Source: an uncultured Verrucomicrobiota bacterium (GTDB lineage: Bacteria > Verrucomicrobiota > Verrucomicrobiae > Opitutales > Opitutaceae). From it: DNA of 13,470 nucleotides. The stretch spans positions 1 through 13,470 of the forward strand of contig CAMLQS010000114.1 in assembly GCA_946482165.1 (NCBI GenBank), read 5' to 3'. Made by a program: the position numbers and the translations under genes. Shown here piece after piece: positions 5,361-12,306 of the stretch (position 1 is the stretch's first letter; every line of letters begins with the position of its first letter). A model generated the notes under the pieces. That model was given only the letters and a program-made list of their open reading frames with translations. It did no database searches and was not told where the DNA came from.

Positions 5361-7763
5361 ATGCTTCGCTGGCTGCTTTGTGTCCTGGCTGTGGTTGCAA
5401 GCGCTCTCGCTGCGTCGCGCGAGGAGCGGCGCCTCGACGGCGGCTGGCGTTTCCATCGGGGCGATGTGGCCGGCGCGGAGGCGGCGGCCTTTGAGGATGG
5501 GGCGTGGACGGCGGTCACGCTGCCGCACGATTGGAGCATAGCCGGTCCGGTGGACGCGGCGGCCCCGGCGGCGGGGCATGGCGGGTATTTTCCGACGGGC
5601 GCGGGTTGGTATCGGCTAAAACTCGCCGCGCCGGAGGCGTGGGCGGGACGGCGGGTGGAGATAGAGTTTGAAGGCGCGGCGATGGGCGCCGAGGTCTGGC
5701 TGAACGGCGCCGCGCTGGGGCGCTGGGCCTATGGGTATACGCCTTTTCGCTTTGATCTGACGCCGCATCTTCGGCTGGGCGGCGAGAACGTGTTGGCCGT
5801 GCGGGTGGACAACTCGGCGCAGCCGAACAGCCGCTGGTATTCGGGCTCCGGGCTTTATCGGCCGGTGTGGCTGCGCGTGACGGATCCGGTGCGCGTGCCG
5901 GAGGGCGGCTTTTGGGTGACGACAGAAAGCCTGACGAAGACCGAGGCTCGTCTGCTCCTCCATGCGGAGCTGACGAACGCCTCGTCCGAGGTTCGGGAGG
6001 TTTCGGTGCTCACAGATTTGCTCGATGACCGCGGCAAATATCTCGGCGGTGCGAGCATGCCCGCCGTCCTGGCACCCGGCGCTTCGTGGACAGGAGCGAT
6101 ACCGATCATTGTGCGGAGCCCGCGGCCGTGGAGCCCCGACTCGCCGACCTTGCACCGCGCGATCACCCGCGTGGTGTCGAAAGTAGACGACCGCGTGCTG
6201 GATGAAACGACTACTGCCTTCGGCATTCGCACCGTGCGGGTGTCAGCCGAGCGAGGTTTCGAGCTGAACGGGCGGCCGATCAAACTGCTCGGCGGAAACG
6301 TCCACCACGACACGGGCCCGCTCGGGGCGGCAGCTTTTGCGCGCGCGGAGGAGCGCAAGGTGGAGCTGATGAAGGCGGCGGGTTTCAATGCGGTTCGCAC
6401 CGCGCACAATCCGCCGTCGGTCGCCTTCCTGGAGGCCTGCGACCGGCTCGGGTTGCTGGTGGTGAACGAGATCTTTGACGGCTGGGAAAAGGCCAAGAAC
6501 AAGCGCGACTACGGCGTGTTGTTCAAAGAGTGGTGGCAACGCGACGTGGATACCTGGGTGCGCCGCGACCGGCACCACGCGTCGGTCGTGATGTGGAGCA
6601 CGGGCAACGAAATGTTTGAACGTGGCGGCGCCTCGGGGCGGCGCATCGCGCGCGAGTTGGCCGCGCGCATCCGGGAGTTGGATACGACGCGTCCCGTGAC
6701 GGCGGGCGTGAACGGGCTGGGCGAGGACGGCAAGTGGCCGCAGCTCGACGAGCTTTTCGCGGCGCTGGACGTGGCCGGTTACAATTACGAATTGCAGCAC
6801 CACGCTGCCGATCATGCGCGGTTGCCGGAGAGGGTGATCATGGCCTCGGAGTCCTACCAGACCGAGGCCTTCGCCAACTGGGCGGCGATGGAGGAGCATC
6901 CGTATGTGATCGGCGACTTCGTGTGGAGCGGGATCGACTATCTTGGCGAGGCGGGCATCGGGCGCGTGTTCCCGCCGGGGCGGGAGGCGAAGAAGCATTG
7001 GGAGGCGGAGATGTTTCCCTGGCATGGCGCCTATTGCGGAGACATTGATCTGACCGGCTGGCGGAAACCCGTTTCGCACTATCGGGAGATCGTGTGGGAT
7101 CGCGGCGCCAAACTCTACGCGGCGGTCCGCGTGCCGCCGCCGGGGGATGGGGAATGGAACACGACACCCTGGTCTGTGCCGCCTATGCTGCCGGCCTGGA
7201 CCTGGCCGGGCATGGAGGGCAAGCCGCTGACGGTGGAGGTGTATTCGCGCTACGACGCTGTGCGTCTGGAGCTGGATGGGCGGGTGATCGGCGAAAAGCC
7301 GACGACGCGCGCGGAAGAGTTTAAGGCGGTGTTCACCGTGCCCTATGTGCCGGGCGAGTTGATGGCGGTGGGGCTGCGCGCGGGCAAGGCGGCGGAGACT
7401 TTTGTGCTTCGGAGCGCGGGGGGGGCGACGAAACTGCGCTTGCGGGCGGATCGCGCGCGATTGCGCGCCGACGGGCAGGATCTGGCTTTTGTGAGTATCG
7501 AGGCGCTGGATCGGCGCGGCGTGTGGCAGCCGCACGCGACGGCGCGGGTCACGGTTCGGGTGCGGGGCGCGGGCAGCCTGGCGGGTTTGGCCTCGGGCGA
7601 TTTGACCTCGTTTGACAGTTACGCCGGGACGGAGCGCACGCTTTACCAAGGCCGTGCCTTGGCGGTGGTTCGGACGAGCAACCGGCCGGGCAAGATTGTC
7701 GTCACTGTCGATTCGCCGGGATTCGAACCGTCGTCGATCACCCTTCGTTCCGCTCGTCGCTGA
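5361..7763 (+). CDS. Secreted glycoside hydrolase family 2 (beta-galactosidase/beta-glucuronidase type)
   Basis: 800 residues. Signal peptide at 1-18 (MLRWLLCVLAVVASALAA). A GH2 sugar-binding domain covers about 22-175 (LPHDWSI, GWYRLKL, EVWLNGAALG, RWYSGSGLYRPVWL). An immunoglobulin-like domain spans about 178-293, and the TIM barrel about 298-590. Glu417 in MWSTGNEM is the expected acid/base; Glu497 in IMASESYQ is the expected nucleophile. RTAHNPPS near 346-353 is the GH2 signature region. A DUF4982-like beta domain lies near 615-685 and a C-terminal Ig-like domain at about 690-795, the architecture common in Bacteroidota and Verrucomicrobiota enzymes. It probably acts in the periplasm on beta-galactosides, but sugar specificity within GH2 is not readable from motifs. 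The ATG follows CCCCCTCT. The GH42 gene follows after 9 bp. Confidence 0.93.
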   Translation: MLRWLLCVLAVVASALAASREERRLDGGWRFHRGDVAGAEAAAFEDGAWTAVTLPHDWSIAGPVDAAAPAAGHGGYFPTGAGWYRLKLAAPEAWAGRRVEIEFEGAAMGAEVWLNGAALGRWAYGYTPFRFDLTPHLRLGGENVLAVRVDNSAQPNSRWYSGSGLYRPVWLRVTDPVRVPEGGFWVTTESLTKTEARLLLHAELTNASSEVREVSVLTDLLDDRGKYLGGASMPAVLAPGASWTGAIPIIVRSPRPWSPDSPTLHRAITRVVSKVDDRVLDETTTAFGIRTVRVSAERGFELNGRPIKLLGGNVHHDTGPLGAAAFARAEERKVELMKAAGFNAVRTAHNPPSVAFLEACDRLGLLVVNEIFDGWEKAKNKRDYGVLFKEWWQRDVDTWVRRDRHHASVVMWSTGNEMFERGGASGRRIARELAARIRELDTTRPVTAGVNGLGEDGKWPQLDELFAALDVAGYNYELQHHAADHARLPERVIMASESYQTEAFANWAAMEEHPYVIGDFVWSGIDYLGEAGIGRVFPPGREAKKHWEAEMFPWHGAYCGDIDLTGWRKPVSHYREIVWDRGAKLYAAVRVPPPGDGEWNTTPWSVPPMLPAWTWPGMEGKPLTVEVYSRYDAVRLELDGRVIGEKPTTRAEEFKAVFTVPYVPGELMAVGLRAGKAAETFVLRSAGGATKLRLRADRARLRADGQDLAFVSIEALDRRGVWQPHATARVTVRVRGAGSLAGLASGDLTSFDSYAGTERTLYQGRALAVVRTSNRPGKIVVTVDSPGFEPSSITLRSARR

Positions 7764-7772
7764 TTTACCCCC

Positions 7773-9884
7773 ATGCACCCGTTACCCCGTCTGTTTGGTC
7801 TGTTGATTACGTTCGCGTTTGCTTTGCCCGCGGTCGGGTCGACGGCGGAGGCGACGGCGCCACGCTCGATTCCGCCCTTGATGTATGGATCGGCGTGGTA
7901 TCCGGAGCAGTGGCCCGAGGAGGAGTGGGACGCGGATCTGAAGCGGATGCAGGAGGCCAGGATGAACATGGTGCGCATCGGCGAATTCGCGTGGAGTTCG
8001 CTGGAGCCGGCCGAGGGGCGCTATGAATTCGACTGGATGGAGCGAGCGGTCGAGGCCGCCGCGCGACGCGGGATGGTGACGATCCTCGGCACGCCGACCG
8101 ACACCCCGCCGGCTTGGATGACGACCAAGTATCCCGAGATCCTGCGCGTGGGCGAAGACGGCAAGCGGCTTCAGCACGGCTCGCGCCGGCATTTCTCCAT
8201 CGGCAGCGAAAAATACCGCGAGCTGTGCCGGGCGGTCGTGGAACGGCTCGCGCAGCGTTTCGGCAAGAATCCGAACGTGGTGGCCTGGCAGATTGGCAAC
8301 GAATACACCGAGGACTCCTACGATCCGGAGTCGTATGCGCGTTTTCACCGCTGGCTGGAGAAGAAATACGGCACGCTCGACGCGTTGAACCGGCGCTGGA
8401 TGACTGCGTATTGGAGTCAGACCTACACCGAGTGGCGCCAGGTGCCGATGACGACGGCGCGCGCCAACCCGGGCCTGCTGCTCGAGCACAAGCGCTTCAT
8501 CACCGACACGTGGCGGGATTTTCAGCGCAACCAGATCGACGCGCTCCGGCGTCACATCGAGCCGCGCCAGCTCATCACGACCAACCTCGGCGGGCTCGGC
8601 TGGGCCGCCCGTTTCAACCGCCAGCACATCGCGGCCGACCTGGATGTGATCTCGTGGGACGAATACCTGGGCTCGGGCTGGTTCGACAAAACCAAGAACG
8701 GCACGGGGCATCTCGATCCGCTGCGCAGCGGGGCGTCGCACGATCTGGTGCGCGGCTGGAAGCAGAGGAATTTTTGGGTGATGGAGATGCCGCCCGGGTT
8801 CGTGGACTGGGGCTCCGTGAGCAACTCGCTCGACCGCGGCGAGACGCGCGCGATGGCCTGGCACGCGGTGGGGCATGGCGCGGATTGCATCGCGTTTTGG
8901 CAGTGGCGCAGCGCGTTGAACGGGCAGGAGCAATACCACGGCTCGCTCGTCGGGCCGGATGGCGAGCCCGTGCCGGTCTACGAGGAGGCGGCGCAGGCGG
9001 GCATCGATTTTGCGAAGGCCGGCCCGGTGCTGGCCGGCACTCAGCCGGTCTCGGAGGTGGCGGTGATCCACGACTACGACAGCCGCTGGGCGATCGAATT
9101 CAACCCCTTCAGCAACCGTTATGACCAGATGCAGATCCTGATCGACTACTACCGGGTGCTGCGCGAGCAGACGCAGACGGTGGACATCGTGACGCCCGAG
9201 ATGGATCTCTCGCGCTACAAGCTTGTCGCGGCGCCGGGCCTGAACGTGGTCTCGCCGAAGCTGGCGGCAAAGCTGAGCGATTACGTGCGTGCGGGCGGGC
9301 ATCTGGTGCTGGGGCCGCGCACGGGCATGAAGGACGAGTTTAACGCGTTGAATCGCGAGCGCCAGCCGGGGCCGCTGCTGCCGAGCGTCGGAGCGCGCGT
9401 GGAGCAGTTTTATGCGCTGCTGGAAGACGTGCCGGTGGGCGGCGCGTGGGGCGAGGGCAAAGCGACGGTCTGGGCGGAGCGGCTGGATCGCCTCGCGCCG
9501 GATGTGGAGGTCGTGCTGCGTTTCGGCGAGGGCAACGACTGGTTGACCGGCGGTGCGGCGGCGGTGCGGCGGAGGCTCGGCGGGGGGACGATCACCTATC
9601 TCGGCGCGACACTGGATGCGGAGCTGATGAACCGCGTCGCGCGGAGGTGGGTGTCAGAGGCAGGCGTGGCGACGGCGTCCGTGATTCAGGCGCCGGCGGG
9701 CGTGAAGGTGAGCCGTCGCGTCGGCGCGGGCCGCGAGGTGTTCGTGATCACGAATTTTTCCAAGGGCGCGCAGGAGATCGCGTTGTCCGGCGCGATGACG
9801 GATGTGCTGGCCGGGGGCGAGGTGACGGCGGTGAAACTACCGCGCTATGGCGTGGCGGTGCTGGGCCGGGCGTTGGCGCGGTGA
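7773..9884 (+). CDS. Secreted glycoside hydrolase family 42 beta-galactosidase
   Basis: 703 residues, normal for GH42. The N-terminal signal peptide (LFGLLITFAFALPAVGSTA) ends near residue 25. The TIM barrel opens with YGSAWYPEQWPEEEWDADL and MVRIGEFAWSSLEP. Acid/base Glu177 lies in WQIGNEYTEDSY and nucleophile Glu338 in FWVMEMPPG, both in the expected GH42 positions. The trimerisation-type middle domain begins near 405, and the small C-terminal beta domain ends with the last 60 residues (VFVITNFSKGAQEIALSG). It should release terminal beta-linked galactose from oligosaccharides in the periplasm. Many GH42 proteins are cytoplasmic, so the signal peptide is worth noting. Start codon ATG directly after ACCCCC; spacing of 9 bp suggests co-transcription with GH2. 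It is the last gene of the rightward run and ends 21 bp before the inverted repeat. Confidence 0.95.
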   Translation: MHPLPRLFGLLITFAFALPAVGSTAEATAPRSIPPLMYGSAWYPEQWPEEEWDADLKRMQEARMNMVRIGEFAWSSLEPAEGRYEFDWMERAVEAAARRGMVTILGTPTDTPPAWMTTKYPEILRVGEDGKRLQHGSRRHFSIGSEKYRELCRAVVERLAQRFGKNPNVVAWQIGNEYTEDSYDPESYARFHRWLEKKYGTLDALNRRWMTAYWSQTYTEWRQVPMTTARANPGLLLEHKRFITDTWRDFQRNQIDALRRHIEPRQLITTNLGGLGWAARFNRQHIAADLDVISWDEYLGSGWFDKTKNGTGHLDPLRSGASHDLVRGWKQRNFWVMEMPPGFVDWGSVSNSLDRGETRAMAWHAVGHGADCIAFWQWRSALNGQEQYHGSLVGPDGEPVPVYEEAAQAGIDFAKAGPVLAGTQPVSEVAVIHDYDSRWAIEFNPFSNRYDQMQILIDYYRVLREQTQTVDIVTPEMDLSRYKLVAAPGLNVVSPKLAAKLSDYVRAGGHLVLGPRTGMKDEFNALNRERQPGPLLPSVGARVEQFYALLEDVPVGGAWGEGKATVWAERLDRLAPDVEVVLRFGEGNDWLTGGAAAVRRRLGGGTITYLGATLDAELMNRVARRWVSEAGVATASVIQAPAGVKVSRRVGAGREVFVITNFSKGAQEIALSGAMTDVLAGGEVTAVKLPRYGVAVLGRALAR

Positions 9885-9905
9885 TACTGAATGCTGCAGA
9901 TGCCT

Positions 9906-10017
9906 AACCGCTAAAAAACGCTAATGATCGCTAAATCAGAAGGGTGCTGAGGGCCTTGGAGCTTTGGCTGGCTGCGAGGAGGATTGATTTAGCGACAGCT
10001 AGCGAAATTTAGCGGTT
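9906..10017. repeat. Inverted repeat with three 10-bp-phased CGCTAA units per arm, between convergent genes
   Basis: The left arm (9906-9938) and right arm (9985-10017) are 33 nt each and match in inverted orientation at 26 of 33 positions by hand alignment, with a 46-bp GC-rich loop. CGCTAA occurs at 9909, 9919 and 9929, exactly 10 bp apart. The mirrored TAGCG occurs at 9990, 10000 and 10010, also 10 bp apart. The repeat lies between the GH42 stop and the convergent beta-helix gene stop. It could form a long imperfect hairpin acting as a bidirectional terminator or transcript stabiliser. There is no U-tract on the proper side of either arm, so classical intrinsic termination is not supported. 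It may belong to a dispersed intergenic repeat family (inference). Confidence 0.8.
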
Positions 10018-10053
10018 AAAAAACTCCCAGTCATTGTTCGTCTAGCCGTGGGA

Positions 10054-10097
10054 TTTGGATTGGTTTTTGGAGTGCGTTCGTGCCGCCGCAGTCCAAA
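10054..10097 (-). terminator. Weak possible hairpin just after the beta-helix gene
   Basis: TTTGGATTG at 10054-10062 pairs with CAGTCCAAA at 10089-10097 at eight of nine positions, with a 26-nt loop. It starts 3 bp past the leftward stop codon at 10101. The loop is long and no clear U-run follows in the leftward direction, so this is only a weak terminator candidate. Confidence 0.2.
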
Positions 10098-10100
10098 TGG

Positions 10101-12035
10101 TCAGTGGGCGGGGAGGAGCTTGAGCAGGTCGTGGTAGGGCTCCTGCAGGCCGGCGGCGTCGCGGATGGCGGCGGGCGTTTCGGGGCCGTTGCGCTCCCAG
10201 GTCAGCCCGTAGGCTTTCGAGTTGATGAGCTTCTGGTCGGTGGCGGTCCAGTTGTCGCGGACGACCAGGTAGGACGAGCCCTCGTCGGGGTAGATGTGGC
10301 CCCAGTGCGGTTTCTCGGCGTAGGGGTTGAGGACGACTTCGCCGACGGCGTTTTCGGTGATCCACGTGCCGGGCGAGGCGGAGAGGTGATAGATGCCGCC
10401 GAAGTCGTAGAGCATGCGGCCGTAGCGGGTGATGCGGTTGGCTTGGACGCGGTTGTCGCGCTGCGCGGTGGTGAGGTAGGTCCAGCCCCAGCCGAGGCTG
10501 ATGCCGGAGTAAGGCAGGTCGCTCAGGTCGTTGTGCTCGATGACGGATTCGCGGATGTAGCCGGCGGCGATGCCCAGGCAGCCCCAGTCCTCGTTGGCGC
10601 AGTCGGTGACGAGGTTGTTGGCGATGCGCAGGCGGGCGGAGACCTCGCGGTCGTCGGCGGGATTGTAGGGCAGATGCGTCTCGATGCCGCCGTCCATGAA
10701 CTTGCCGAGTTGGAGGCCGTTGCCGGCGATGTCGCGGAAGACGCAGCCCTCGACCACGAGATCGCGAAGGCCGTGTTCGGCGTCGAGGCCGGCGGAGGCG
10801 AGGCGCTCGAAGCGGCAGCGCTCGAAGCGGATGTGCTGCGCGGCTTCGATTCGGGCTACGCCGGGCGGGCGGCCGACCCAGGCTTGGTTTTCGAGGCCTT
10901 TTTTCTCGGGCGTGCCGGGCGGCAGCATCTTGTAGGCCTCGGTCATGTAGAGGCCGGCCTGGTGCGGCACGTGGCCGACGAGGGCGGGGCGCATCCAGGC
11001 GGTGTGCGCGAAACGCAGGCCCTTGAACTCGACGTGGCGCACGGGGCGGTCGAGCGTGCCGACGACTTCGAGGAGCGTTTCCTGCACGGGCACGACGGCG
11101 CGGGCGGAGGCGAGGTCCTCGCCGGGGCGGGGCCAGTAGTAGATGCGGCGCGCGGCGATGTCGTGATACCACTCGCCGGGGGCGTCGAGCAGGCAGAGGG
11201 CGTTTTGGAGAAAGAAGGGCGCGCGGTAGCCCTCCGTCATGATCGGCGCGGGCCAGGGATGCTCGAATTGAATGCGGCTTTCGGGCTGGTGGAAACGCAC
11301 GCGGACGGACGTGTTTTCGGGGCCGATCCGGGTGAATTCGCGCACGCGCAGGAGGGCGATTTCCCATTGCTGGTAGATCACCAGCTCAAGGCCCGCGAGG
11401 TCGCCGGTGATTTCGGGGCGCGTGGGAATGGTGGTGTGCTGGTCGGCTTTGTCCCAGGTGAGCAGGCGGTCCATTTCACCGGCGTTGGGCGTGCGGGCGC
11501 GGACGGCTTTGCGGTCGGCGATCCAGAGTTGGCGAAACTCGCGCGGGCGTCCGCCGACGAGGGGCGCTTCGGCGACCCAGACCTGGTTGATTGCGGAGGA
11601 GGGGAGGCCGGCGGGCGGCGGAGTAGCGGCGTCGAGTTTCGTCCAGGCAGAGGAAAGCGGGATGCCGCCGTCGAGGACGGGCGTTTCGCCGGGAGCGGCT
11701 TCGAAAAGGGTCGGACTCTGCGCGGTGCCGGAGTCCTCCGGGCGCACGCACCAAGCGGCATCGAGCGCGTAGGTTCCGCCGCGCAGGATGATGCGCACGG
11801 GTTCGGTCAGCGGCGCGGTTGCGAGCCGACGCAGTTCGCGGGCGCGGCGCTGGGCGGCGGTGAGGGAGAGCGGATCCTCGGCGGTGCCGGCGGCTTTTTC
11901 GCCGCCGGCGGGGTCGGCCCAGAGTTCGGCGGCGGGGGCGGGTGTGGCGACAGAGGAGGCGAGCAGCGCGAGGTGGGTGACGCAGGCAGCAAATAGGCGG
12001 GCGAAATGCGGGCGGAGGCGAACGTGCGTCTGCAT
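10101..12035 (-). CDS. Secreted right-handed beta-helix protein, probable glycosidase (GH141-like)
   Basis: 644 residues. An N-terminal signal peptide ends near 36 (ATPAPAA-ELW). The mature start ELWADPAGGEKAAGTAEDPLSL and RIILRGGTYAL (about 80-90) match secreted parallel beta-helix carbohydrate-active proteins. The helix region from about 300 has stacked turns such as HVEFKGLRFAHT, HIRFERCRFERL, DLVVEGCVFRDIAGNGLQLG, RIANNLVTDCANEDWGC, VIEHNDLSDLPYSGISLGWG and DNRVQANRITRYG. The layout resembles family GH141, which includes an alpha-L-fucosidase and a xylanase; assignment to that family is my recollection of the architecture, not a verified match. A deoxysugar-releasing role would fit the rhaT gene at the other end. 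Start ATG at 12035 after CCCC; no Shine-Dalgarno. Polysaccharide lyase or epimerase activity with the same fold is an alternative. Confidence 0.83.
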   Translation of the reverse strand: MQTHVRLRPHFARLFAACVTHLALLASSVATPAPAAELWADPAGGEKAAGTAEDPLSLTAAQRRARELRRLATAPLTEPVRIILRGGTYALDAAWCVRPEDSGTAQSPTLFEAAPGETPVLDGGIPLSSAWTKLDAATPPPAGLPSSAINQVWVAEAPLVGGRPREFRQLWIADRKAVRARTPNAGEMDRLLTWDKADQHTTIPTRPEITGDLAGLELVIYQQWEIALLRVREFTRIGPENTSVRVRFHQPESRIQFEHPWPAPIMTEGYRAPFFLQNALCLLDAPGEWYHDIAARRIYYWPRPGEDLASARAVVPVQETLLEVVGTLDRPVRHVEFKGLRFAHTAWMRPALVGHVPHQAGLYMTEAYKMLPPGTPEKKGLENQAWVGRPPGVARIEAAQHIRFERCRFERLASAGLDAEHGLRDLVVEGCVFRDIAGNGLQLGKFMDGGIETHLPYNPADDREVSARLRIANNLVTDCANEDWGCLGIAAGYIRESVIEHNDLSDLPYSGISLGWGWTYLTTAQRDNRVQANRITRYGRMLYDFGGIYHLSASPGTWITENAVGEVVLNPYAEKPHWGHIYPDEGSSYLVVRDNWTATDQKLINSKAYGLTWERNGPETPAAIRDAAGLQEPYHDLLKLLPAH

Positions 12036-12123
12036 GGGGAACGAGAGGGCTGGAGGTTAACGCGGGGAGATACCGAGCCACGATCAAGACGTTTAGTCTG
12101 GGTGAGGCGAGTTGGCGCGCGGG
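12036..12123 (-). promoter_or_regulatory. Leader/promoter region of the beta-helix gene
   Basis: These 88 bp separate the beta-helix start from the palindromic element. No convincing -35/-10 pair is seen. A short AGAC-GTTTA-GTCT inverted repeat lies at about 12089-12101. The leader read leftward contains ACCTCC, an anti-Shine-Dalgarno-like word, and ends in CCCC at the ATG. If the gene has its own promoter, it is here or inside the element. Confidence 0.25.
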
Positions 12124-12281
12124 TTATGGAGTGCGGCGACGTGTCGCCGCTTTTGACGACGAGACTCGGCTCGTCGCTTCTGGTTGTCGATTGGCCGAGC
12201 CTGCGCGGTGCGGGGAAGGGAATACGGGCGAGCCGACGTGTCGGCTCGTCGATGGCGGCGACACGTCGCCGCACTCCATAA
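12124..12281. mobile_element. 158-bp palindromic, MITE-like element with perfect 27-bp terminal inverted repeats
   Basis: The ends at 12124-12150 and 12255-12281 are perfect inverted copies of each other, starting TTATGGAG and ending CTCCATAA. Each arm contains its own hairpin, GCGGCGACGTGTCGCCGC on the left (8-bp stems at 12133-12140 and 12143-12150) and the mirrored form on the right. Inside are a third hairpin CGAGCCGACGTGTCGGCTCG at 12229-12248 (9-bp stems) and a GACGAG/CTCGTC pair at 12158-12175. No open frame of credible coding character is present. GGG flanks both ends, too short to call a target duplication. It lies between two leftward genes, so its RNA could also end or attenuate the upstream transporter message. 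Non-autonomous transposon or REP-like status is inference. Confidence 0.75.
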
Positions 12282-12306
12282 GGGGAGGCTTCGACATCAA
12301 ACTTGG

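Noticed and set aside
6243..7778. A 511-codon leftward open frame opposite GH2
   Set aside because: Arg/His/Pro-rich shadow of the GH2 gene, which carries both catalytic glutamates on the other strand.
9906..10017. CRISPR-like spaced repeats
   Set aside because: Units are only 5-6 bp with 10-bp phase and are mirrored between arms; there are no long repeats or unique spacers.
9985..10024. Right arm plus A-run as a classical intrinsic terminator
   Set aside because: The A-run follows the arm on the + strand, so the rightward transcript would have A, not U, after the stem; for leftward transcription the run precedes the stem.
10080..11996. A 638-codon rightward open frame opposite the beta-helix gene
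   Set aside because: It is a mirror of a high-GC gene: composition is rich in Gly, Ala, Val and Asp with no recognisable domain, while the leftward frame has a signal peptide and beta-helix repeats.
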